From: Acacia acuminata
Lineage: Eukaryota; Streptophyta; Magnoliopsida; Fabales; Fabaceae
Direction of reading: 5' to 3'
DNA: 64,000 nucleotides
Assembly: GCA_019022655.1 (NCBI GenBank)
Contig: JAFJYI010000119.1
Location: 806,001-870,000, forward strand
This document shows, piece by piece, positions 25,027 through 37,627 of the stretch. A model generated the notes under the pieces. The model saw only the letters and a program-made list of their open reading frames with translations, was not told the origin of the DNA and searched no databases. Within the stretch, counting starts at the first letter, position 1. The number at the start of each line of letters is the position of its first letter. A program made the translations under genes and the position numbers.

Positions 25027-27995
25027 AACGGTGTAACACCCCATTTTTCAAAAGCGGAATAATATATTTTCGTCAGAGTAGAGCATCGGAGCAAGTGAGT
25101 AAATGATAAATTGTATACAAGATAGTAACTTCGGTTTATCCGATTGGTTATAATAACGGTACATTTATCCGAATATATAAAATTCTACTATAGGTACATT
25201 TCCAAAATAAAATTCCAGCCGAGTACCTCAAGTGTGCTGCTTACCCTTTTATTCGCTCCTTGGTCCTCCAGACCCTAAAGCTATGGTAAGAGCTGAGGTC
25301 CAATGCCCATCAGACCTCAGGTAACGGTTAACCTCATGCTCATGTAAAACAATATATGTATGACAGATATTCATGACATTACAGCCTTAATCAACACATA
25401 AGCACACAGCAGATGTAAGATTAATATATCAACAGTACACATCACATGTAAAGTTATCTATGTCTTCACCTCACCGTGCCACAATGGTCTATCGTGTCCT
25501 CAGCGCTAGGAAAACTGCAACAGTATTATCAAAACCATAACCCGTATATAAAGCTGAATGTAGATGTAGTGATCTAAGCCCGATAAACTTAGTCACGGTA
25601 CATGTCCGAGATAGAGTCCCGTTCATGACTTTATGAAAGTATCTATCACATATATAAGCATACAATAAGAATCAGAGTTAGTGTTACAGTACGCGTCCGT
25701 ATCTTAGTCGGTGATAGCGGTATGTACGTCGGTCGGTATGCGTTCTCAGATAACCTATAATAGTAATATCGCATTATTAATCCATAACTAATATCCTAAG
25801 AGATATTTTGGCCACTAATGACTATTTCACCCCTGGTGAATTTATTTTTCAATTTATTTCCCCAAAATTTCGTGAAAAACGCTGGTTACAGCATTTAGGG
25901 CAGATTTCTCGTCTAACTTTGAAAAATCATAATTAGTTCCACAGAACTTGAAACGAGGATCCGTAAAATTCCCCAGAATCCCTACAATGTCTATTTTTGA
26001 GTAAAAATACTTGTGTTCACCCAGAATTTGTGAATCATTCCCAATTTCCATGTTTCTAACCTTTGCCCAGAATTTTCCAGAAAAACGTAGCTTTTCTTCA
26101 AGAATTTCTAAAAAACTCAAAATGATACCCTCTGGATATTTTTGAAAAGCCCTAGATGTCTACTTTAACCATGAAAAATTTCAGAATTTTATAACTCCAT
26201 ATTCTACATAAAATCATAGCCTTTTTCTGACTGACTTTCGAAAACGCCTAACCGTAAATTTTGCCAGAATTTCGTTACTTTGATCTTCAACTTCCAAGAA
26301 TTTTACTCCACAATATTTGTCATCAAATTTTCGAAATAAAGATATATTTAACCATAAAAACATGAAAATAAAACTATATTGGAAGACTAAAGATCAAACT
26401 AACATTTCATACGGTGCTAAGTACCACCGGTCTTATGGCCTAGGGACACCACCCCATACACACTTGCAATATGATTTTAACATGCATTAGAAAGTAAAGT
26501 TTTCACGCCAAGTAGGGTAGCTATTATCAAGTCATAGGGTAATCTATTGGCATGCATCCCTAGGTGATTTGCACAATCATATGAATTACATGAATGGCTA
26601 GCACCTGAATGATACAACGTCTGAAGAAGATTCCCTACTAAGAGACATAGTACCTTGGACCATCTCCGGAGACTCTCTGTCCTCTGAATTGGTCAGTGTG
26701 AAAACTCGACCTGGGTTTTGTGGCCTTATCACCTCATCCTTTTGGGGACAGTTCTAGGCCATGTGCCCCGGCTTCTGACACTTGTAGCAAATTTGTTTCC
26801 CATCACAGTTAACACCTGGATGATACTTCCCACATTTTGGACATGGTCGGGGTCCTGGCATCATTGGATAGTTCTGCTGTCTAGACTGGAATGGCGTCTT
26901 GCTTCCACTTTGGGAGTTATTCCATGGTGCCTCCCTCTTCTACGAGGAGTTTCCGTGGCTCAAACCGCCACGACTTGCACTGCTGCTGTTGTAATTTCTT
27001 GATGTGCGTAGTTCCTTCAAGTTACGTTTAATCAACCAACACGATTCCACCGCTTGAATTAACTCTTGGAACCGATGAGATACAACCCTTTCTCTTATCT
27101 CGTGGTTAAGCCCATATATCAATATGTTTTCCATACTGCTTTCACCATCATTATGTGTGGCATCCGCCTTAAATACTCTATTTATTGCGTACACGTAAGC
27201 ATTCTTAAAATCTACAACATTAGTATTCATGTATACAACACTATTCACGTATACAATACTATTCACTTATACGTACAATTATACTTCAAAGTATAAATCT
27301 GACGGAATTAAAAATCTTTCTCCCTCTTGGTCTACCCATCCATGATCGCCTTGTTCATTTTTGAGCTTCTTCCCAAACTACAAATTAGCTAACTCAAAAA
27401 TATATGCTGAATACTTTATCAATCCTTATTACAGCCTCTCACTATCTGCCTCTCTCTTTCTTTCTTTCCTCTTTCCTTTCTTTCCCTCTTTCTCTTTCTC
27501 TCTCTTCCTTTTTCTTCTCCATCGTTGAACGCGTCGTGTGTTTATAAAGAGAAGGAAAATGGGTCCTTAAGTGTAATTTTCACCTCTGGGTCATTCTATG
27601 TAATTTTCCCCAAGCCAAATTCAAACACTTCACGGGGCGGCTGAAGGAAGAAAATATTGCCCGTGGGTCCCATACCTTTAAATATTAAATTATTAGTTAA
27701 ATACTAAAATTACTATGCAAATAGTAAATACTATTACGTGAGTCCCGCATGCAAATTTTTCAAACTCACGGGGGCGGCTGTCGGTAGGGGAGAAATAATT
27801 TAACGTGGGTCCCACATGAATAGTAAATACCGTATTTATAAATAGTACATACGTATTTGTGAATAGTAAATACTATTCATGTCATATAAAATACTGATTC
27901 CAAATTTGCCACTTTCAAAAATAGGGCCTAGTAGTCTTTCAAAACTAGGCTAAATTTCAAGTCTTTAGACCCAAAATTCGGGATATTACAAACGG
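25027..27995 (-). mobile_element. Ty3-type element with gag relic, nested in the Copia LTR (2959 bp)
   Basis: It spans TGTAACACCCC (25032) to GGGATATTACA (27990) with the exact TSD AACGG on both sides (25027-25031, 27991-27995). Read on the - strand it holds about 700 bp of LTR-like start, a gag fragment, then about 1.3 kb matching the 3' part of the LTR at 15892-19083. It looks internally deleted: pol is absent. Confidence 0.82.
26700..27266 (-). pseudogene. Ty3/gypsy gag fragment with CCHC zinc knuckle
   Basis: On the - strand, 27266-26940 encodes a capsid-end segment (ENILIYGLNHEIRERVV, then FQELIQAVESC). Beyond a frame disruption the sequence continues to PCPKCGKYHPGVNC and the zinc knuckle CYKCQKPGHMA-stop-NC, where the residue before NC is replaced by TAG. 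Gag is the structural capsid and nucleic-acid-binding protein of the element. The start is missing, and protease and RT do not follow, so it is non-functional. Confidence 0.75.
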
Positions 27996-28459
27996 CAGCA
28001 TGCTAGCACCTTCAAGCTTTGCGTCTCACGTCTCTCCTCTAAGGTTTCTCTTTTGCGGCTTTTCTAATACGTCTTGCAAATTGTCTCATAGGTTTTTCAA
28101 AACCCATTAGGCATATTATATATTCAAAATTAATCCTTATTAATCTTGAAATTCGAATTTGGATTAAAATAATATATTAATTAAATCTATCCAATAGATC
28201 TAATCTAATGTTTATTTAATGAATTAAAAGCCTGCGATTTAATTTATCTCTATAAATTAAATCTAATATATGATATCTATGTACTTAATTAAATCGAGAT
28301 ACTATATCTCAATTCAAATTAAATCGATATATGATATCTCTATTCAAAAATTAAATCGAGATACAATATCTCTATTTGTTTTAGATATTTAATTTATCAA
28401 ATAAATTAAATACAAAACAAATATAATAATATCATTATCTATATAAATAATGTTATTAT

Positions 28460-28472
28460 TTAATTTCAAATT

Positions 28473-28504
<32 letters not shown>
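28460..28504. repeat. (TA)n microsatellite
   Basis: A run of alternating TA just after TTTATATATTATA, in the Copia LTR. Confidence 0.85.
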
Positions 28505-29390
28505 CCTAGATTAAAGTTGTATTAATTAATCTTAGACATATCTAAGATTCAATGAATCTCGACATTATTGCTCGTGTTGGGCTATTCTTGTGTGTGACCT
28601 TGCAGGCCCACATGAGATTGGCAGTGGGCTAATACTGTACTAGCTCACAAGTCGCAAGCGGCCTCCAGTAAGACATTGCGACTACCCAATTCACATGGGG
28701 ATCGATGACACGATACAACCTATCGTACAACCATGTCACGTCCCTTTTGTCACGCGATAATTTGGTCAAGGATGAGGCATGGATAATATCAACTTCCTTT
28801 TCTTGGCCATTACTTTCTCTATTTTCGAGTAGTCTAATAAGTGAAATGGAAACTCCTTTCTATCACAATATGACCATACATTTCTTAGACTCTCTCATCG
28901 AGGGGCCCAATATTATCTCTCTCTACAAATATGAGGGACAAATTCCCCCTTGACCATTCACATTCCTCCGCATGAAAACCATTGATCCCGATCCCAGCCT
29001 TTATCATCACCCGGTCAAAGGTGACTTTTGACTAGGTCAAAGATCAACGACTGTCATGTAGGAATCCATGATGATCTCAGGTCATAGGGCGTCATTACGC
29101 GGTATATATGAGAAAAAACTTATGACTTAATCCATGCAGCTTTCTCATAATGGGTCAGTCCAGCACCTTGTACTCTTACGAGTACTTATGACTTTGATTC
29201 GTATCTCCATACCTCATCAAAGTCATACTGGTCTTATTTCATCTTCGCTCCCGCGTAGATGACCTACCAGGGACATTTAGGATATAATCTATAAGATATA
29301 TCCAGGGATACAGTTATCACTATAAACACGCGAATGAAGTGATAACTTAATGGAGAACAATGACTTGCCCCTAGGGCATAATTTCCAACA

Positions 29391-29972
29391 GTCAACTGAA
29401 GATCCCCATCTTTATCTAGGAATGTTTATGGAAGTCTGTAATGCCTTCAAGATCTCAGGAGTTCCCGTAGATGTGCTGAGAAATAAATTTTCCCATTTTC
29501 ACTCTGAGATAAAGCAAGGTCCTAGCTCAATCCTGCCAGCCAATTCAGTAGTCTCTTGGAAAGATTTTGGTGAAATGTTCTTGCTGAAATTCTTCCCACC
29601 AACCAAGAACACCAAGCTCAAAATCGTCATCACTCTCTTTCAATAGCAAGAAGGAGAATCCACATATGAAGCTTGAGAAAGATTCAAAGATTTATTGAGA
29701 AAGCATCCACAACATGGCATCAGACCTTGGGTACAATTGGAGACCTTATATAATGGGTTAAATGCACAAAGAAGGCATATAGTTGATGCTTCAGCTAATG
29801 GAGCCCTCGTGAGAAAATCCTAGAATGAAGCCTACAAAATTCTCAAAAGGATGTCTATTAATAGCTATCAATGGCCAACAGAAAGGGTGTCCTCAACCAA
29901 AAGAGTAGCCAACATACATGAACTAGGTGCAATGACAACCAAAAGGATGTCTAATGCTACAACAATTTCATA
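29391..29972 (+). pseudogene. Athila-type gag relic
   Basis: The frame contains DPHLYLGMFMEVCNAFKI, WKDFGEMFLLKFFPP and NTKLK, then after a TAG (29644-29646) QEGESTYEA, ERFKDLLRKHP, a YNGLN motif and NEAYKILKRMS. These are the usual landmarks of Athila gag (retrotrans_gag domain). At least three internal stops interrupt it, and its N-terminus is cut at the Copia LTR boundary. It is a fossil. Confidence 0.75.
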
Positions 29973-30289
29973 ACATAGCAGACCAAAATTACAAAAATTA
30001 CATCAGGCACCAGATGTTGTAGCTATGCCACAGAAAAAGCCAAAATTATCAAGAACTTCAAATATAGTAAAGCAACCACCACCTTTTTGTCAGAGATTAC
30101 ATAAGCAAAATCAGAAGAAGTTGTTTGAAGCAATTGCACATTAGCATTCCTTTAGTGGAAGCACTGGAACAAATGCCCAATTATGTGAAGTTCATAAAAT
30201 ACATTCTATCAAAGAAAAAGAGACTGGGAGAATTTGAGGCAGTGCCCTTGACTGAAAAAAGTAGTTCTATTCTGCTTAACAAACTCCAC

Positions 30290-30812
30290 CAAAGTTGAAG
30301 GATCCGGGAAGTTTCACAATCCCATGTGCCATTTGAAGAAATTACTGAGGTCAAGCATTGTGTGACTGGGGAGCCAGTATAAATATGATGCCTATGTCAG
30401 TTTTTAAGCAACTGGAAGTAGGTAAAGCAAGACCCACAACTCTTACATTGTAGCTTATCGACTATATATTGTTCACTCCGAAGGAAAAATTGTAGACATG
30501 TTGGTTAAGGTAGATAAGTTTATATTCCCTACTGACTTCATTGTGATGGACTTCGAGGCTGACCACGAGGTAGCTATTATTCTTGGAAGACCATTCTTAG
30601 CTACAAGAAGAACACTAATTGATGTCGAAAAAGCGGAACTGAATATGAGAGTCAATGATGAGCAAATGACTTTCAACATCCTAAAAGCAACGCAGTACCC
30701 TAATGATAATGAAGAATGCTCAACTTTGAATATCATTGAAAATCAAGAACATGAACCACTCCAAGACACTCATAGTACAAACTCCTTCAACTTGATTCGT
30801 ACAGAAAATTAG
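30290..30812 (+). pseudogene. Athila-type aspartic protease relic
   Basis: The segment opens with DPGSFTIPCAI and reaches the active-site motif CDWGASINMMP (normally DLGAS in this family). After a frame change, the open frame 30498-30812 reads LVKVDKFIFPTDFIVMDFE, ILGRPFLATRRTLIDVEKAE, the conserved C-terminal half of the retroelement protease. A stop before LIDY and frame changes abolish function. It follows gag as expected; the RT that should come next is absent. Confidence 0.75.
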
Positions 30813-31582
30813 GCTCAACAACATTTTGCAGAAAAGATGATAATTTGAAAACTATCAAGGGAGTTGACCTTAAGGCTCTACTAGAATAGGGGCTAGAGTA
30901 AGGGAAGGGCAATCATCACCCTTCAATTTCCTAGATAGGCACAACAAAGTCAGGCTGAAAACTTTAAACCAAGCGCTATTATGAGGCAGCCCAACTCTCC
31001 TACTTTTCTTTTTCTCTTTTTAATTTTTTTTTTAGATATGTGAGTTGCAAATAAAAACCAGAGGAACTTGAGAGAGACCCTGAGGAAGAAGAAGCTGCAT
31101 CCACTGCTTCCGCCAGTATGGCAAACAATTAAAATTTATCTTCTTGGCGCTCCATGTCATTTTGTTGGTACCTTTGTTGCATCCCTCTTCTATCTTTGTT
31201 TTATCCTATTTTCCTTTCTTTTTCCTTTATTTTTGTGTTTGGTCACTGTTGCCTTGCAACAGTGTGCAAACACACAAAAAAAGGGGTTACTTTGGTTGCT
31301 TAGCCCTATAATATCATAGTTGTGTTACTAGAATGCTCTGGATTATTTGCCATGCTCTGCTTTGTCTTTTCTCTTGCACTTTGGTTCACTCATACCCATG
31401 ACAGAGTAGTATCGCTTGTTCTTTGTTTTGCTGCAGTATTCTCATCGACTCTTCTGTGCTATTGCCTCTCTGTGCTTGCTACATGTACACATCGCAAACA
31501 TGTGGTTTCACATTGCCTATTTGCTTTGTCTTTTCTCTTGCACTTTGGTTCACTCATATCCAGGATAGAGTAGCATCACTTG
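30813..31582 (+). other. Athila internal 3' region, no intact gene
   Basis: A pol-end-like patch (GHNKVRLKTLNQAL) lies near 30940-30990. The rest is T-rich spacer. A unit starting GCTTTGTCTTTTC at 31359 repeats at 31523 (period 164). Confidence 0.5.
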
Positions 31583-34495
31583 TGTTGGATATGATTAGTT
31601 TTGATGATGTCTTATACAAATGCCATTATTAAGAGCAAAAAGCTTGTATATTATATTTATCTCCTACATTGACTAACTACTATATGTTTAATGTAGATTA
31701 GTCCAAGTCGAATTATAAAGATTAATCAAGAAGGAGATAAGAGGTTTCGGAAAGAAGAACTTGTAGAGAATATCAAGGAAGCAAGAAGTTATGAAAATAT
31801 TTTGGGAATAATCAAGAAGAAGAGGAGATATTGAAAAAGGTAGAATTTCTAGAGAATGATGAGTTCAAAAAGAAAGAAAGAGTTGAATTATGGAGAATGA
31901 TTAAGAGAAGAGAAGAAAGAAAGAAGAACTTGCCCAATGGAATAAGAAAATCATTATACAAGCTCTTAGATTGATTCTAGAAGTCCCCACGATAATATGG
32001 AAGTTGGAATGGCTCAAATCGGAGTTAAAGTAAGCAAAATCAAGTTTTAGGATGAGCTAACTCGAGCCAGGAGGTTCAAACTCGAGTTAGGAAGGTTTCT
32101 ACAGTGTTTTGGGCATTTGGTAGGAGTTGACTCGAGCCAAGAACTTCACTACCTCGAGTCTGGGCCAAAACTCGAGTCACATATTCTTCTGACTCGAGCC
32201 AATCATGATTTCCAAGTGATTTTCGCCTCTGGAACGAGTTGCCTCGAGGTACACCACTGGTTGCCTCGAGTTACCATGTATTTCAGCAACTCTACTGCAC
32301 CCTGTTTCACGCTCAGCTCAGGTGAGGTCTGGTATTTCGATGATATCTCACAAACCAAAGATCGGATTGAAGTGAAACTAGTGGCATATGAAACTAGCCT
32401 CCCAATGCGTCATTTGGATATATAATTCAAGCCAAAAGGAGTTTAGATCAAGGAGATATGAATTGTACAAGTTAGCACATCAATTCACACCACACAGCAG
32501 AGCAAGCTTCAATGTTTTAAGTGTATCTCACAAACTACAAATCCACTTGAGCTGAAATTGGTGGCATTGGAAACTAGACTCGTTTTATCAAGAGTTGAAC
32601 CAAACAAAACGAAGTAGAGACCAGGGAGTTATGGGCTTCTAAAGTTGACACTCAAAATTCTAGAATCATATCAGCATAGGCTCGATTTTCTGGAGATAGC
32701 TCACACTATACACAACTAAATGAAGTGAAATCAACTCCATATGAATCTAGACTCATCAAGTGTTTCATAGAATTTGGAATCAACAAAGTTCAAACCAAAG
32801 ATCAAAGAAAATGAAAAAGAGCATTTTGCCTCAAGCCAGCAAGTTTACCTCGAGTCTAAGTGAAGACAGAGAGTTAGACACTTTGAGAAAGCTTTTTGCC
32901 TCGAGTCAGAGTGTGTGCCTTAAGTTAAATGGCCAACCCAAGAGATTGAACAATGGAGAGTAGTTTTTACCTCGATTCAACAAGTGAACCTCAAGTCAAA
33001 TGGGCTTCCCGAGAGTTTGAAGAATGGAGCGCTGTTTTTTTAACTCGAGCCAGAAGTCTTGACTCGAGTCAACGAGACCTGATACACCATAAATGTATAG
33101 AATTCACTTGAGTCTTCTCAAATGCAACCTCGAGTCTAAGGACAGACTCGAGCCAAGGTTTTTTGTGCCTCAAATCAAATGCTTTGAAGCTAATGGATCA
33201 ATTGATGATTGACTCGAGCTAGGATTTTGGTTGCCTCGAGGTTGGGCCTAGACTCGAGTCAATGTTTTGTGTGCCTCGAGTCAGACAGAATTTTCAAACC
33301 TTCTCTATGCCTTGAACGACTGATTGACTTGAGCCAGTGATTGCTTTGACTCGAGCCAATATGTCTCTATTTCTGAAAATGTTGCACATTTGAATCTTCC
33401 AGTTCTCTAACTATCTATGATTGGTTCTAGACTCTTCATATCATCTATCATTATTATTATTAACCTTGTTTAATCAATTTGATAATGAGTTTCAGATGAT
33501 TATATGAAGGACTCAAACACACAGTCTATCAGTCAGACAGCAAAGCTCTGTAGCAGCAACGTCTTTGAGAACTCAAAAATGATTGTTATCAATTGATTTC
33601 TACTTGCTATACTTCTCAACACTATTAATCATGTTTGTTAGCAAGTTTTAGATGATCAAACAAAGGATTAACGTTAGATTATCAAAAGGTGAATGATGAG
33701 GTCAGAAGCAACGGCTATTTTCCCAACAAAACTTACAACGGACTAATGCTTCAACAGACTAATATCAGTTGTCTATAAGTAGAGTCCATTCAAGACAGAA
33801 AATATAACGATGAGAGCTTGCACTGTCGAAATGTTGACATTTTGAATCCTACATTTAGCTCACACGCTGTACACACTCTGTTTCTCATATTATATAGTTT
33901 TCAGTAGAATGTGATGATCAATTCTGTACTTCAGTGATTATTATTCATCTACTCTATGAGAGAGTCTAAAACACTTATTTGGTTATCTATTTAGTGATCA
34001 AATCTCAAGGTTGTGGAACCTTTGAGTGTGGGTGTACAATTACAACTTGTAAGGGGGAGTGAGTCCGAGAGTGAAAGGATCATCCTTTGTTTACAGAGTA
34101 TGTAATTATATCCTTACAGTGTGTAAGGGAAGTATCTCGGTAAGAGATTGTAAAGGCTGCACAAGTGCCCAACTAAACTTGTGAGGTTGTAAAGGCTTTT
34201 CTCTTGTGCCCAGTTAAACAAGGAGATAATGGATTGAAAATCTCAAGTGGAGCTTGGGGACTGGACGTAGGTCAAGGATTGGGCTGAACCAGTATAAATC
34301 TCAGTTTGCATATTCTCTTCCCTAAACTCTTACATTTTCAGCATATATGTTTGATTGACTGACTACTACTTTATAAACTATTTCTGTCATTCGAACTACC
34401 TTTAGTAAGTTGTGAAAAGATTTTCAAAGTTATCAAAAGTTTATCAGACACCCAATTCACCCCCCTCTTGGGTGATAGCCAGGTCTAACAACTTG
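31578..34495 (+). mobile_element. SIRE/Maximus-like Copia solo LTR, copy 2 (2908 bp)
   Basis: It runs from TGTTGGATATG (31583) to GGTCTAACA (34490) with the exact TSD ACTTG (31578-31582, 34491-34495). It shares the block TCTCCTACATTGACTAACTA, the promoter area (TATAAGTAG near 33774), a GTAAGGGGGAGTGAGTCC block and the 3' CACCCCCCTCTTGGGT signature with copy 1. No coding domain is seen. Confidence 0.88.
32055..33365. repeat. Dispersed array of CTCGAG-centred motifs
   Basis: Many units of the form ACTCGAGCCA, ACTCGAGTCA and GCCTCGAGT, at intervals of tens of bases, with decayed versions such as CCTCAAGTCA. Confidence 0.85.
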
Positions 34496-35869
34496 TTCTT
34501 TGCTTTGCTGCAATATTCTCGTTGACTCTTCTATGCTATTGTTTCTCTATGCTTGCTATATGTACACATCACAAACACGTGGTTTCACATTGCCTATTTT
34601 CTGCTTGCTCTATTTCTGACCTCTCCCACCACTTCCCCTTTATTCTTCATTTTCTTATATTTGCACTGTTGGCACTGCAAATTTCAAGTGTAAGGGAGGC
34701 ACTTTGTAGTAAATGTGTACTGATGTGCGCTGATATAAATTTGTGCTAACTGTGATTTGTGATTGGTATACTTGATCTAGCACTCACACTAGACAGTTTG
34801 CAAATTTGGCCCAATTTTGAACATGAACATGATTAATAGTCAAGTAGAATTAGGCATGTACCACAATGTGATTGTTTGAAGGGATGTGTCAATAAAGTTA
34901 TCTTAAGGAATACAAACTGTGTAAGCTTGGGAAACTAACAGTATTAGGCTTGATAATGCATATGGCATCGTTGTTGTTAGGACAAATCCAGAGAATTAGC
35001 CACATGGAAGGAATCTCGAGCCTTACTTACTAAATTCAGTGTGCATACTCTCTAGATCCAGTACTCTCTTTGATTTGTCATAGTTCTTAAGTTGAAGCCA
35101 TTCTACACTTGAGTGTATTTGCATATGATTGAGGCATTCATTTTTCACCCTAGAACCCATACACAAGCCATCTTCACAATGTAACCATTGCAAACCCCTT
35201 GAGCCTCGCAATTTTTATCCACTGCTGTCATGAGTTCGAATAGGACATGTAGGAGAGTTAACTTGAAAATGTTGTATAATGTCGCATATTGAACAGCAAA
35301 TGCAATTGATATCATTAATGCTACTCTCGAGTAAAATATTAAGGAATAAAAATCATGTCTGCCAATTAAAAAATGGTGTTGAAGAGAGCAAGAAGATCAA
35401 CATAAGTAAATAAGTTTAGGAATGATCTAAAGCTCTTATGTATGGTTGTTTGAACTCCATGACAATACATTTCCTATCAATTCACATGTTCCATTTTAGC
35501 CACCCCAACATTACATCCCTTAAAGTCTTCTTGATGCATTGAACTTATTTTGCAAGGTAAAGATGGTATAGCTTTGACAAGCCTATGGAGAGTATATACT
35601 AGAAGAAGAGAGTGAAATATGTCCCCATTGTGAGAGAGAGCTACAAACACTTGACTTGAGAGTCTCTTGAGGTCTCCTTACAAAATTTAGGCCATATATA
35701 GAGCTAAGGCTGTATTGGGTAGTTGGATTATTTGCATAACAAGTTGAACTTGAGATAACAACGGAAACACAGTACCTTAGAGCATAAGCAATGTTGTATG
35801 AAATTTCTGCTACATCTTTTTACTACTTGATTTTGCCCATGACTACAAAAAGCTATGTATGTGGGAGTT
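34496..35869 (+). other. Athila internal 3' region after the insert
   Basis: Continues the interrupted 164-bp repeat unit, then non-coding sequence up to the purine-rich tract before the 3' LTR. No intact ORF with recognisable domains was seen. Confidence 0.5.
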
Positions 35870-37627
35870 TGATATGTCCTAATTTTGCTACATATTTCCA
35901 CTATGTTGTTATTGATTTCAACTGAATTTGTGAGTTTAACACATGTTTGATGTGATCAATAGTGACAAATTTCATACATATGTGAAATAAGGGTTAGATA
36001 AGCTGAATTTTTGTATTTTCAAAGTTATCCTGCATATAGATAGAAAACGGACTTAAATCTGATGTATTTTTGAGCTGACATATGTCAATGTTGTCTCGAT
36101 GATACAACATCACAATTGATTAAACATAATCTGCGATATATGTTATGTGCTGATTTTTTTTCTTGAGAAAAACAAAAGATTATTGCAGGAACTTAGGCCA
36201 TACGCTAAGTGGGCTTAGCAGACAAAGATAGACGAAAGAAGGTCAATTCCTTGAGGGAGAAGAAAATCCAAGATTACGGGAATTTAGAAAGATATCATAA
36301 TAGAATCTCGCTAATCAAAACAGAATCTTCTATTCGAGCCTGACAGAAGAGGAAAGCCCACCTCATTAATGGACAGATTGAATGAGTGGTGCAAGGACCT
36401 CAACCATAAAAGAAAAGACAGTCAACCCTAAAAAAGATAGTCAATAGTCTAGAGATCGAGATTTAGATATACACGAACGCTTCGATAGAACATCTCAGAT
36501 AGAAGGCTGCTAATACAAAGAAGACATAGAGGCGTTACGTGACAGAGTCTACATTGTGTTGTTGAGTTCCTTCGACGAATCTTCTCCTTCTTAGTTTCTT
36601 TCCTTTTATTTTCATCGATTATCTTATAATAGTTTTAGTTTATTCTATTCGCAAGTCATGAACTAACTTTCTTTTGGCTACACGACGATAAAACCTTGAT
36701 TTGTAATTTTGAACCATATTGCTAGGTTTTAAATAACATAATTCAGTTTGTTTAATTACATGTGTAACGTCGGTCTTGTGTGTTAGGTGGCCACTAATGA
36801 GCAATAGTTTTGTTAGGCATGGAAATAGGCCAGGCCAGGCTTTAGCTAAATAGGTCTGAGCCTGAATTTAGGCCTTTTTCTAGGCTCAGGTCTGAGCCTT
36901 CATAAGGCCTGGTAGAGCCTGAAGCCTTTTTAAAGGCCTACTTAAAATGTAGGCCTTGGATGTAGGCCTTGGAGGCCATAAATAGGCCTTGTATACTTTA
37001 AGCCTATCAAAACTTATATAAATATATCTTGAAATTATAATATAAGAATGAAAAACAATAAATATTATCTTATTTATATGATATAAATATAATTATATTT
37101 ATTTAATATTTAAACAGGCTAGGCCTGAAGGCCTACAGGTCAGGCCTTAACAAAATAGGCTTGGCCTATTTACATATTTAGACCTTTAAATAGGCCTTGG
37201 CCTGGCCTTTTTAACAAACAAGCTAGGCCTGACCAGGCCCTAAATAGGCCAGGCTGTAGGCCACCTGATAGAGGCTTGGCCTATTCCCACCCCTAGTTTT
37301 GATCTTTACTAACTGTAAAGAAGTTAAGGTTAGACCTCTATTAAACAATGTGTTGGAAGAATTTTGCAGATTCTCTTCGAGCTCATAAACTACAGGAATG
37401 AGTTTACCTCATACAACCATATACCTAGTTTTACATATTGTTCCAAGCCTGAAAATTTACATAGGAACATCAACACTCACATCTATAATATTTCTACCAA
37501 AATCACACATTTTTTATCACTTCCTTGCTACATAAGTTAGTATTATAATCTCTATGGGATGATATTCTACTTATCACTTTATTGCTTGTTCGATTGGTTC
37601 ACTTATTATAAGGGAATTTGATCAACA
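35870..37627 (+). mobile_element. Athila 3' LTR (with MITE insert)
   Basis: Its first 700 bp align with 24117-24821, for example both carry CATGTTTGATGTGATCAATA and CAAAGTTATCCT. The alignment breaks at the Copia LTR insertion point (GATCTTC/GAATCTTC). The 3' end at 37627 is inferred. Confidence 0.7.
36806..37302. mobile_element. hAT-type MITE rich in AGGCCT
   Basis: The ends TAGGCATGGAAATAGGCC (36814) and GGCCTATTCCCACCCCT (37294) are inverted. Flanks AGTTTTGT and AGTTTTGA agree at 7 of 8 bases. About 480 bp, packed with the palindrome AGGCCT. No ORF. Confidence 0.7.

Larger units (their letters stand above)
24822..29390 (-). mobile_element. Copia solo LTR (about 1605 bp net), split by a Ty3-type insert
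   Basis: The + strand ends are TGTTGGGATCC (24822) and GGGCATAATTTCCAACA (29390). Read on the - strand it starts TGTTGGAAATTATGCCC, a start typical of plant Copia LTRs. The two pieces 24822-25031 and 27996-29390 rejoin across the insert. Flanks are TCTTC and GTCAA, so no TSD: the left flank is Athila LTR and the right flank Athila gag. This suggests recombination that removed the end of the Athila LTR and its leader. Confidence 0.75.
24117..37627 (+). mobile_element. Athila-type Ty3/gypsy retrotransposon, decayed and multiply invaded
   Basis: The 5' LTR begins TGATAGGTCC at 24117 and is kept for 705 bp. The 3' LTR begins TGATATGTCC at 35870, right after the purine-rich GTGGGAG, and probably ends at ATCAACA (37627). 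Candidate TSDs GCCAT and ACCAT agree at 4 of 5 bases. The interior holds Athila-like gag and protease relics; the word RLKTLNQAL near 30950 resembles the segment that follows pol in Athila. RT, RNase H and integrase are not seen. Inserts are a Copia LTR (24822-29390), a SIRE-like LTR (31583-34490) and a hAT MITE (36814-37294). Confidence 0.72.

Noticed and set aside
31068..31632. Hydrophobic ORFs that could suggest an Athila env-like membrane protein
   Set aside because: They are short, overlap in several frames and translate T-rich direct repeats, so no envelope-like gene is supported.
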